Part shown: in pieces, positions 51,879 through 58,959 of the stretch
Layout: every line of letters starts with the position of its first letter
Position numbering within the stretch: position 1 is the first letter of the stretch
Assembly (NCBI RefSeq): GCF_003285005.1
Contig: NZ_QMFA01000043.1
Span: 1 to 64,000, forward strand
DNA: 64,000 bases
Origin: Paenibacillus sp. YN15
GTDB taxonomy: Bacteria; Bacillota; Bacilli; Paenibacillales; NBRC-103111
Reading direction: 5' to 3'
Notes under the pieces: generated by a model
The model's input: the letters and a program-made list of their open reading frames with translations, nothing else
What the model was told of the DNA's origin: nothing
Databases searched by the model: none
Position numbers and translations under genes: made by a program

Positions 51879-54866
51879 ATGGCTAAGGAAAGGATCAATG
51901 GTTTGGCCGGAAGGCTGCCTTTGGCGCTGTTGGCGCTGGCAGCTATGCTGCTGATGGCTCTGCTGGCGGCCGGCAGCAAGGCTTACGGGGCGCCTCCAAG
52001 CGATGTCTACCAGCTGGAGTGGGCGGATGAGTTTGACGATGGGAGTGTGGATGCCGATGAATGGCTGTACCGTCAGGGGAATCGCGTCATATGCGCCAAT
52101 TTGCCGGAAAATGTGACGGAGCGGGAAGGCTTTCTGCGGATTGCCCTGAAGCAGGAAACGGCGGGGAGCATGAACTACACCTGCGGCGGCGTCATCTCCA
52201 AAAGGCTGTTCGGGTACGGCTACTACGAGACCAAGGCGAAGCTGTGGCCGGACAAGGGCTTTCACTCTTCCTTCTGGCTGATGGGCGTGCCGTTCAACAC
52301 GGCGGATTATTCGGGTCCGAACAATCAAGTGAATGAAATTGACGGGTTCGAGGTGGACGGGCATGCTCCCGGCGAGGTGTACACCAATACCCACTATTAC
52401 ACCCCCTCCCATGTGATTCATAAGGGGGGAGTCTACAAGAAGATCAATACTGCCGCCGATTATCATGTTTACGGCTGGGAATGGACCCCTACCCAGGTGA
52501 AATTCTATGTGGACGGCGTATTGACCAATACGGTGGATTATCCCGGCCCCCACGGAACCCAGAACGTCTGGTTGACCTCCCTGGGCTATACCGAGCCGGT
52601 TGATGCCACTAACCTGCCCGGTGAAGTAACGTATGATTATTTCCGCTTCTACAAAAAAACGGACCTGCTTCAGGCACCGTATGGAGCCATTATCCGGGAC
52701 AATGCCCAGCCTGGCTACAGCGAGTCGGGGGGATGGTCAGGCACCAAGCTTGCTTATGGCTTCAACGACAAGGATACCCGCTACACGGATGCCGCAGGCT
52801 CGTGGGCCCAATGGGACGCGGCTCTGCCCTACGCCGGACAGTATGAGGTATTCGCCTGGAACCCCAGCTTCTACAGCTCCTCGGACAGCCATGCGGTGTA
52901 TACCGTGTCTCATGAAGCCGGGACGGTTGCAGCCGCTGTCTATGTGGACCAGAGCACGGCCGGGCAGCAATGGGTCAGCCTGGGAACGTATTCCTTTGCC
53001 GGAAGCGGCAATGAATATGTCAGGGTGTCCAAGGACAGCGCGGCTGCAGGCTCTCTGCGGGCGGATGCGGTGATGTTCGTGCCTGCGGCGGTGATGCCGG
53101 AAACACCGGCTGACGCCGTGCCCCCTGCCGCCCCGGCCGGATTCACCGGAACGGCAAGCCTGTCTCCCGCCGACGGGGATGCCATCGCAACCTGGACCTG
53201 GACCGCCAACAGCGAGCCGGATATAGCCGGGTACAATGTATACCTGGACGGGATCAAGATGAACTGGAATCTTGTGGCGGGCACCAGCTTTTCCTTTAAC
53301 CGGATGCGGGCCGGACAGGGCCATACGCTGACGATGAGCGCCGTTGATCACTCAGGCAACGAGTCAGCCCCATCGGGGCCTGCGGCGGTTCAGATTCCTG
53401 CGGACACGTATGCGCCTGCGGCTCCCGGCCCATTCTCCGTGGAAACCTCCGACGGTCTGGCGGTGCTGAACTGGATCAAAAATACGGAGCTGGACGTGCG
53501 GGGATACAATGTTTATCTGAACAATGTGAAGATCAATACTTCCCCGGTCAGCGGCGGAGAGCTGTATCCGGACGCCCAATACATGGTGAAGGATCTGGAG
53601 AACGGCAACATATATACCTTCCACATTACGGCGGTGGATTATTACGGCAACGAATCAGCCGGATCGGCTGCCGTAACCGAGGTGCTCCGGCCCATTACCG
53701 TCATTGACGGAACCGGATCGGGATATATGGAGCTTTCGGGAAGCTGGTCGGGCTCCGGCATCAAGGGCTGGGCCAATACCTCCACCCGGACCTCCAACAC
53801 GGCAGGCGCTGCGGCCGTCTGGATTCCCGCCTTGGCCGCATCCGGCGACTATGAAGTCTTTGTCTGGATTCCGAAGCACAGCAATGCCACCGTCAATGCC
53901 AAATACACTGTATATTATAACGGCGGCTCCCAGGAAATTTTCAAGAATCAGACCGTCGAAGGGAACCAGTGGATTTCCCTGGGCACCTATCCGTTTCTGG
54001 CGGGGGCAGGCGGTTATGTGAAGGTGGAGAATGCCGCCGGCAGTTATCTGCGCACCGATGCCATGCGGTTTATGCCTGCCTTCGAAACGGTCCATGTGAT
54101 CGACGGCGGCGATCCCGGCTACAGCGAATCCGGCAACTGGCAGGGAAGCGGACTGTCCGGCTACAACGGAAGCTTCACCCGTTATGCGGGAGCAGGCGGC
54201 TCTTATGCCCAATGGACCCCCGGCATCGGGGCCCCGGGCAATTATTCCGTATACTTCTACAAGGTGGTGGGCCCCAGTTCCCACACCAATGCCCAAGTGA
54301 GCGTTTCGTACAGGGGAGTGACGGACAGCCGGTCGATGAATCTGACGGAGGGAGCCTCGGGCTGGGTTTATCTGGGGGACTATTCCCTGACGCCGGGGGA
54401 TTATGTGCGCATCGCCAAGACGGAGTCGGGCGGCTATGTGCGCTCGGATGCCGTCAAGTTTGTGCTGAACCCCTCCGAGCTTTACGTGGATACGGAAAGC
54501 GCCGGCCAATATACGGAGTCGGGCAACTGGCAGGGCAGCAGCTTGAAGGGGTATAATGGCAGCAAGACCCGGTTCAGCTCATCGTCGGGCGCCTATGCCC
54601 GGTGGACGCCGGACGTGCCTACGGCGGGCTTGTATGAGATATATATTTACAAGGTAGTCGGGCAGGGGAATGCAGTCTCGGCCCAGATTGATGTTCATTA
54701 TACCGGGGGTGCGGATACGAAGCCCTTATACCCGGCGGACGGAGTCTCCGGCTGGGAATATGTCGGCGATTATTGGCTGTCTCCCGGCACTGCCGACTAT
54801 ATCCGCCTTACCAAAACCGTATCGGGCTATATCCGCTCCAATGCGGTCCGGCTGATTCACAAATAA
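51879..54866 (+). CDS. Secreted GH16 glycosidase with four golvesin-like modules
   Basis: A 995-residue secreted enzyme. A signal peptide ends near SKAYGAPP. The GH16 domain (about 42-262) has catalytic Glu153, Asp155 and Glu158 in NEIDGFEVDG. Then comes a golvesin/xanthan-lyase-like carbohydrate module (about 266-407, PGYSESGGWSG...), two fibronectin-III-like domains (about 416-505 and 507-605) and three more golvesin-like modules (about 607-735, 740-865 and 868-995). No wall anchor is seen, so it is released. GH16 enzymes cut beta-1,3/1,4-linked glucans or galactans; specificity cannot be read here. It is the only secreted enzyme of the locus and may make the oligosaccharides taken up by the LplABC-like transporter. 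Confidence 0.92.
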   Translation: MAKERINGLAGRLPLALLALAAMLLMALLAAGSKAYGAPPSDVYQLEWADEFDDGSVDADEWLYRQGNRVICANLPENVTEREGFLRIALKQETAGSMNYTCGGVISKRLFGYGYYETKAKLWPDKGFHSSFWLMGVPFNTADYSGPNNQVNEIDGFEVDGHAPGEVYTNTHYYTPSHVIHKGGVYKKINTAADYHVYGWEWTPTQVKFYVDGVLTNTVDYPGPHGTQNVWLTSLGYTEPVDATNLPGEVTYDYFRFYKKTDLLQAPYGAIIRDNAQPGYSESGGWSGTKLAYGFNDKDTRYTDAAGSWAQWDAALPYAGQYEVFAWNPSFYSSSDSHAVYTVSHEAGTVAAAVYVDQSTAGQQWVSLGTYSFAGSGNEYVRVSKDSAAAGSLRADAVMFVPAAVMPETPADAVPPAAPAGFTGTASLSPADGDAIATWTWTANSEPDIAGYNVYLDGIKMNWNLVAGTSFSFNRMRAGQGHTLTMSAVDHSGNESAPSGPAAVQIPADTYAPAAPGPFSVETSDGLAVLNWIKNTELDVRGYNVYLNNVKINTSPVSGGELYPDAQYMVKDLENGNIYTFHITAVDYYGNESAGSAAVTEVLRPITVIDGTGSGYMELSGSWSGSGIKGWANTSTRTSNTAGAAAVWIPALAASGDYEVFVWIPKHSNATVNAKYTVYYNGGSQEIFKNQTVEGNQWISLGTYPFLAGAGGYVKVENAAGSYLRTDAMRFMPAFETVHVIDGGDPGYSESGNWQGSGLSGYNGSFTRYAGAGGSYAQWTPGIGAPGNYSVYFYKVVGPSSHTNAQVSVSYRGVTDSRSMNLTEGASGWVYLGDYSLTPGDYVRIAKTESGGYVRSDAVKFVLNPSELYVDTESAGQYTESGNWQGSSLKGYNGSKTRFSSSSGAYARWTPDVPTAGLYEIYIYKVVGQGNAVSAQIDVHYTGGADTKPLYPADGVSGWEYVGDYWLSPGTADYIRLTKTVSGYIRSNAVRLIHK

Positions 54867-54872
54867 GATGAA

Positions 54873-54903
54873 GCCCATACCCGGTTCAAGGCCGGGTATG
54901 GGC
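54873..54903. terminator. Bidirectional hairpin between convergent genes
   Basis: GCCCATACCCGG and CCGGGTATGGGC form a perfect 12-base stem with a 7-base loop, between the GH16 gene and the convergent isomerase gene. No long T run on either strand. Confidence 0.75.
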
Positions 54904-54923
54904 ATATTGGTTAAGCGGCGCTT

Positions 54924-55736
54924 TCAGCCGAATCCGGGGTTGGACCAGGCCCGTTCCGTCTCCTTCAGCCACCGCAGCTCCGATTCCGCCGCGTCCCAGT
55001 AGCTGTCGCCGAACCATTCAATTGCCGCGAAGCCGCCGTATTCCAGCTGCCGGATTTGCCGAAGAAAGGGCATAAAGTCCATGTCTCCCTCCCTGAGCGG
55101 ATAGCCGTAGCGCACCTTCCCTTCGGGGGAATGCCGTCCGTTTTTGAGATGGATATTCACTGTATGCGGCCACAGCGCCTGAAGGGCCTGCAGCGGATTT
55201 TCGCCCATATGAAACAGGTTGTAGATGTCCAGATTCACCTTCAGCTGCGGGGAGTCCACAAGCTCAAGGAGCCGCAGCGTGGCCGGAGTGGTATCCGTCA
55301 ATTGGCCGTGATGGGTCTCCATGATGATGAATACGCCGTTTTGCTCCGCCGTCCGGCATATGGCCTTAAGCCCCTGCGCCGCCCTTATCCATTGGGCTTC
55401 CGTTGCTTCCGCCGAGCCGATCCAATCGAGAAACAGGCGCACGTGGGCTCCTCCCAGCTTCCGGGCGCATCCGCACAGCTGCTTCGCCTGGTCCAATGCC
55501 TGGGGGAGCCGCTCCTCTTCGGCAATGAATGCGGTGGACGCCGCGATGACCGAAGCCTGAAGCCCGCTGTCCCGCAGCAGCCCGCTCAGTCTCTCCACTC
55601 CGCCGTCTGCGTCCAGGCAAGCGTCCAGATGCCCCTGCCAGATCTCGATTCCGTCATAGCCGATGCGGGCGGCGCGGGGGATAATGGACTCCAAAGCTTC
55701 GTCCTTATTGCCTGTGGAACACAGGGATAAGCGCAT
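54924..55736 (-). CDS. Sugar phosphate isomerase/epimerase-like TIM-barrel protein
   Basis: A 270-residue protein of the xylose isomerase-like/AP endonuclease 2 family. Likely metal ligands appear in order at barrel strand ends: Glu in IIMETHHG, Asp in VNLDIYN, His in VNIHLKNG and Glu in AAIEWFG. Members isomerise, epimerise or cleave keto-sugars. The ATG is three bases after the stop of the Gfo/Idh/MocA gene, whose end carries the ribosome binding site AAGGTGGAG, so the two are translated together. In related loci such pairs work on 3-keto-sugar intermediates; that role here is inferred. Confidence 0.88.
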   Translation of the reverse strand: MRLSLCSTGNKDEALESIIPRAARIGYDGIEIWQGHLDACLDADGGVERLSGLLRDSGLQASVIAASTAFIAEEERLPQALDQAKQLCGCARKLGGAHVRLFLDWIGSAEATEAQWIRAAQGLKAICRTAEQNGVFIIMETHHGQLTDTTPATLRLLELVDSPQLKVNLDIYNLFHMGENPLQALQALWPHTVNIHLKNGRHSPEGKVRYGYPLREGDMDFMPFLRQIRQLEYGGFAAIEWFGDSYWDAAESELRWLKETERAWSNPGFG

Positions 55737-55739
55737 ATG

Positions 55740-56786
55740 CTACTCCACCTTTACAAAAGTTTGCTCCCGGGCCGAACGGTACACGGCCTGTACGATCCTC
55801 AGATCCCGCAAGCCGTGCTCCACAGGGACGGGAGGGGTCCGGCCCTCGAGCACAGCCGAAACAAAAGCGGCATGCTGATTATAGGGATTATGATCCAGCT
55901 GAACAGAGGAGGGAGTGAATTGGGGGAAAACGGCGTCATAAACCGTCTCCGCCTGCAAACAGCGGATGAAGGCTCCCTGGAAAGGGGCGCGCAGCTGGGC
56001 CTCCACCCTGTTGCTTTCGGTAATGATGATATAGCCTTCCGTGCCGAACACGGCCAGGGAAAATTGGGGGCTGCAGTAGGACGCCTCCAGTGTTCCCAGC
56101 GCCCCGCCCGCAAACCGGCAGATGGCTGCCGACGCATCGTCGCCGCCCACATGGGGAGAAAACCGGTTGTGGCAAAAAGCGGCCACACTTTCAATGGTGT
56201 CGCCGATCAGCCACTGGACCATATTCACGGGATGGAGGGCCAATTGGATAAAAGCGCCGCCGCCGGTTTTTTCCGCCGAGGCGCGCCAATTCTCGGGCTT
56301 CAGGCTTCTGCCGGTGATACCGGCTCCTCTGCACCGGACAGAGACGACGCGGCCGATCCATCCGCCGTCGACAATCATTTTTGCCTCATGATAAAGAGGG
56401 TTGTCGAAAAAGCTCATATACATGCCTGCTTGTTTCCCTGATTGGGCGGCCACCGCCACAATCCGTTCCGCCTCTTCAACGGAGGGGGTCAGAGGCTTCT
56501 GGATAAGCACATGCTTTCCCGCCTGCAGGGCAGCTACTGCCTGGGGCATATGCAGGTGGTTGGGCGTGCTGATGTCCAGCATATCCAGCTCCTCCGCCAA
56601 GGCGTCCCCGAAGCGGGAGGTATAGGGAACTCCGCCCAATTCTTCGGAAGCGGAGGCCGCCTCCGCTTCATCCGTATCCACCAGAAGCGCAAGCTCCGCC
56701 CCGGGGATGGACAGATACCGCCTGCGGATTTTCTTGGCCATTCCGCCGCAGCCGATCAGTGCGATTCGCAGCCGTTTGCCGTTCAT
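55740..56786 (-). CDS. Gfo/Idh/MocA-family sugar dehydrogenase
   Basis: A 348-residue NAD(P)-dependent dehydrogenase. The Rossmann motif is complete (LRIALIGCGGMAKKI), with DMLDISTPNHLHMPQAVAAL and the active-site lysine in IQKPLT, and the C-terminal sheet domain contains GGGAFIQLALHPVNM. Likely acts on a sugar or sugar derivative hydroxyl. The frame is open to 56894, but GAGGAAG precedes the ATG at 56786. It is first in a two-gene operon with the isomerase-like gene and is divergent from the AraC regulator at 56916, whose control region carries an inverted repeat at 56851-56869. Confidence 0.92.
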   Translation of the reverse strand: MNGKRLRIALIGCGGMAKKIRRRYLSIPGAELALLVDTDEAEAASASEELGGVPYTSRFGDALAEELDMLDISTPNHLHMPQAVAALQAGKHVLIQKPLTPSVEEAERIVAVAAQSGKQAGMYMSFFDNPLYHEAKMIVDGGWIGRVVSVRCRGAGITGRSLKPENWRASAEKTGGGAFIQLALHPVNMVQWLIGDTIESVAAFCHNRFSPHVGGDDASAAICRFAGGALGTLEASYCSPQFSLAVFGTEGYIIITESNRVEAQLRAPFQGAFIRCLQAETVYDAVFPQFTPSSVQLDHNPYNQHAAFVSAVLEGRTPPVPVEHGLRDLRIVQAVYRSAREQTFVKVE

Positions 56787-56850
56787 GGCATGACTTCCTC
56801 TCTTGTACAGTTTGCTTTCTTCTTCATTAATGTAGCACAAGCTTGCTCCA

Positions 56851-56869
56851 GTAATCGCCGCCGGATTAC
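56851..56869. promoter_or_regulatory. Inverted repeat in a divergent control region
   Basis: GTAATC-N7-GATTAC lies between the divergent Gfo/Idh/MocA and AraC genes. A perfect 6-base dyad in this position is a candidate operator. No protein can be assigned to it from sequence. Confidence 0.45.
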
Positions 56870-56915
56870 ACAAAAATGTCGCTGCATTATTCAAAAGCCA
56901 AAAGAGGGATGGACT

Positions 56916-57803
56916 ATGAAGTATTTGGAGAATATTGATTTTCGGACAAAGTCGTATTTGTTTTCATACCGCAACACCATGACCGGGTCGGAATTTCGCC
57001 GCCTGCATGCCCATCAGGGATTTGAATTTCTATACATCCACGAGGGAGAAGGGACCATTATCACGGAAGGCCGCATCTGCCGGGCAGGACCGGGAATGCT
57101 CTTTATGTTCCAGCCCTATCAGCTGCACAGCATCCGGATGGAAGCGGGGAATTCCCCCTATATCCGCTCCGTATTTGCCTTCGAGCCCTCCTGGTATGAC
57201 GCTTATCTGAAACCGCTGGGAGCGCTCTATGATTTTTTTCAGTATTTATGGCGGCGCGAGCTGCCTGTTCAATGTCTCGATGACAATCATGAGGACGGGA
57301 ATATGATACCGGCGCTGTTTGCGCAGCTTCACAGCCAACTGCAGAATTGCCGGGAGCAGCCGCAAATTCAGGAAACGGCGGTGTTTCTGATCTGTCTGCT
57401 GCAGCAGCTCCGTTCCCGCCGTTCTCTTCAGCCTGCGGCCGTGTTTCCCGTGCAGCGGAGCCAATATCATGCGGAGAGGATTATGGACTGGGTGGAGCGG
57501 CATTACCGCGAGCCCTTTGATCTGAAGAAGGCGGCCCGGGAGCTCCATCTCAGCCCGCCGTATGTATCGCGCTTTTTCCGGCAGGCCACGGGAAGCAGCA
57601 TCACCGAATACCTGACGGCTTTGCGCCTCCGCAAGGCATGCGGCCTTCTGAGGCAGGAGAGCTGGAGTGTGGAGCGTATTGCAGAGGAGGTGGGCTACGG
57701 GAGCGCATCGTATTTTTGCCAGCTGTTCAAAAAAGAAATAGGGACCACCCCGCATCAATACCGGGTGGTCCCTGCTCCGATTCATGCCGATGCCCTTATT
57801 TGA
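56916..57803 (+). CDS. AraC-family regulator with cupin sensor
   Basis: A 295-residue regulator. The N-terminal cupin part (FRRLHAHQGFEFLYIHEGEGTIITEGRICRAGPGMLFMFQPYQLHSI) would bind sugar. The C-terminal AraC domain reads FDLKKAARELHLSPPYVSRFFRQATGSSITEYLTALRLRKACGLL and SVERIAEEVGYGSASYFCQLFKKEIGTTPHQYR. The frame is open upstream to 56442, but the ATG at 56916 follows AAAGAGGG and gives the usual length. It is divergent from the dehydrogenase/isomerase pair and probably controls it. Its last 8 bases overlap the end of the convergent SLH gene, and a terminator for that gene is embedded in its coding end. Confidence 0.92.
   Translation: MKYLENIDFRTKSYLFSYRNTMTGSEFRRLHAHQGFEFLYIHEGEGTIITEGRICRAGPGMLFMFQPYQLHSIRMEAGNSPYIRSVFAFEPSWYDAYLKPLGALYDFFQYLWRRELPVQCLDDNHEDGNMIPALFAQLHSQLQNCREQPQIQETAVFLICLLQQLRSRRSLQPAAVFPVQRSQYHAERIMDWVERHYREPFDLKKAARELHLSPPYVSRFFRQATGSSITEYLTALRLRKACGLLRQESWSVERIAEEVGYGSASYFCQLFKKEIGTTPHQYRVVPAPIHADALI
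57740..57773 (-). terminator. Terminator of the SLH-like gene inside the AraC coding region
   Basis: AGGGACCACCC (57740-57750) and GGGTGGTCCCT (57763-57773) form a perfect 11-base stem. On the minus strand it is followed by ATTTCTTTTTT. It lies 23 bases after the stop of the minus-strand gene. Confidence 0.85.
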
Positions 57804-58797
57804 CCTGCTGGGCAGTTACGGAGGTGTATTCCGAGGAGACGTAGGTTTGCAGTTCTACCTTGGAAACAACCATGGGATACATCATATCGGGGTCGGGCGG
57901 CGTCAGCCTGTAGCGGATCACCGCTTCCTTGTCGCCTGTAAATTCAATGCCGGTAATCACCGCGCCATAACCGGGATGGGGCACCTGAATGGTGACAAGA
58001 GCCTTATTTACCCCGTCGGCGGCCTTCTCCAGGGAGACTGCAGCCTCGCTCCAGACAAGCGGCGTATCCTCCGGCGGAGCGGCGGTTACCCCGGGAACGG
58101 GGGTGGCCCCGGGCACAGCGCCCGGCGTGCCTGCCGGCGTGGAGGGTTCGGAGGAAGGAGCGCCGCCGGTATGGCTGGCTACGAAGGCTCTGGCCTCATA
58201 CAGCCAATCGGCTGCCTCCGAACGGGTAATGCCCGCTTTCGGCCGGAACTGGGCCTTTTCCAGCTTGATAACCCGCATGTTCAAAAGCGTCTGGATGCTG
58301 CCGGAGGCGGCAGGATCAATGGCATCCTCATCCTCCAGAATATTGAACAGCTCGATAACGGCAAAATTTCCCTTCTGCTGAATGGCCTTGTTGAGAAGCA
58401 CGGCAAATTGCTCGCGGGTCAGCTGGCTGGACGGGTCCACATCCTGAGGGAGCTCCAGCCCGTTGTGCTGGGCGATGATGAAATCCTCGGCATACCAGGC
58501 GTCATCCGGGACATGGGTGTAATAATCGCTGGCCTTGGGAGCCTTGATGAAGCTGATATGGGCAAGACTCAGGTCTAAGCCTTTGACAAGAAGCCGGATG
58601 CCCTGATCGTAGGTCAGAACCTCCTTGGGAGCGAAACGGTCACCGTCCATCCCCGAAAGCACACCATCCTTGCGCAGACTTTCAATCTTGGTTTGGGCAG
58701 GGTCCTGGGATATGTCGCTGAATGCGAAGGCGGCAGTTCCTCCCAGCATAGCGGCAGCCAACACAACAACAGAAATTCGTTTGGTTAATGGATTCAA
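57796..58797 (-). CDS. Secreted protein with degenerate SLH modules
   Basis: A 333-residue exported protein. The start is a TTG at 58797, close after GGAGGTGA, giving a signal peptide MNPLTKRISVVVLAAAMLGG with cleavage near AFAFSD. Three diverged SLH-like modules follow (FSDISQDPAQTKIESLRKDGVLSGM..., HVPDDAWYAEDFIIAQHNGLEL..., and ...GSIQTLLNMRVIKL...ITRSEAADWLY). A Pro/Gly/Thr/Ala linker (about 205-240) then leads to a C-terminal domain ending IRYRLTPPDPDMMYPMVVSKVELQTY, which resembles PrcB-type C-terminal domains. Wall-polymer binding may be weak because the SLH motifs are degenerate. It overlaps the AraC gene by 8 bases at the 3' end. Confidence 0.8.
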   Translation of the reverse strand: MNPLTKRISVVVLAAAMLGGTAAFAFSDISQDPAQTKIESLRKDGVLSGMDGDRFAPKEVLTYDQGIRLLVKGLDLSLAHISFIKAPKASDYYTHVPDDAWYAEDFIIAQHNGLELPQDVDPSSQLTREQFAVLLNKAIQQKGNFAVIELFNILEDEDAIDPAASGSIQTLLNMRVIKLEKAQFRPKAGITRSEAADWLYEARAFVASHTGGAPSSEPSTPAGTPGAVPGATPVPGVTAAPPEDTPLVWSEAAVSLEKAADGVNKALVTIQVPHPGYGAVITGIEFTGDKEAVIRYRLTPPDPDMMYPMVVSKVELQTYVSSEYTSVTAQQVK

Positions 58798-58904
58798 AGG
58801 AATCACCTCCAGCCTTACTGACGCCCGCAACGGGAAAAAGGTTGCAGCAGCGGCAGATACCAAGCTTTTGCCTCCTTTCGCCTATTCTCCCCTTCGCTCA
58901 GGAA

Positions 58905-58948
58905 AATAAAACCAGCCCCCGACCCTGCGGCCGGAGGCTGGTTTTATT
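58905..58948 (-). terminator. Terminator of the aconitase gene
   Basis: AATAAAACCAGCC and GGCTGGTTTTATT form a perfect 13-base stem just after the stop. It is A/T-rich at both ends and may work in both directions. Confidence 0.9.
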
Positions 58949-58959
58949 CCATATAGGCG

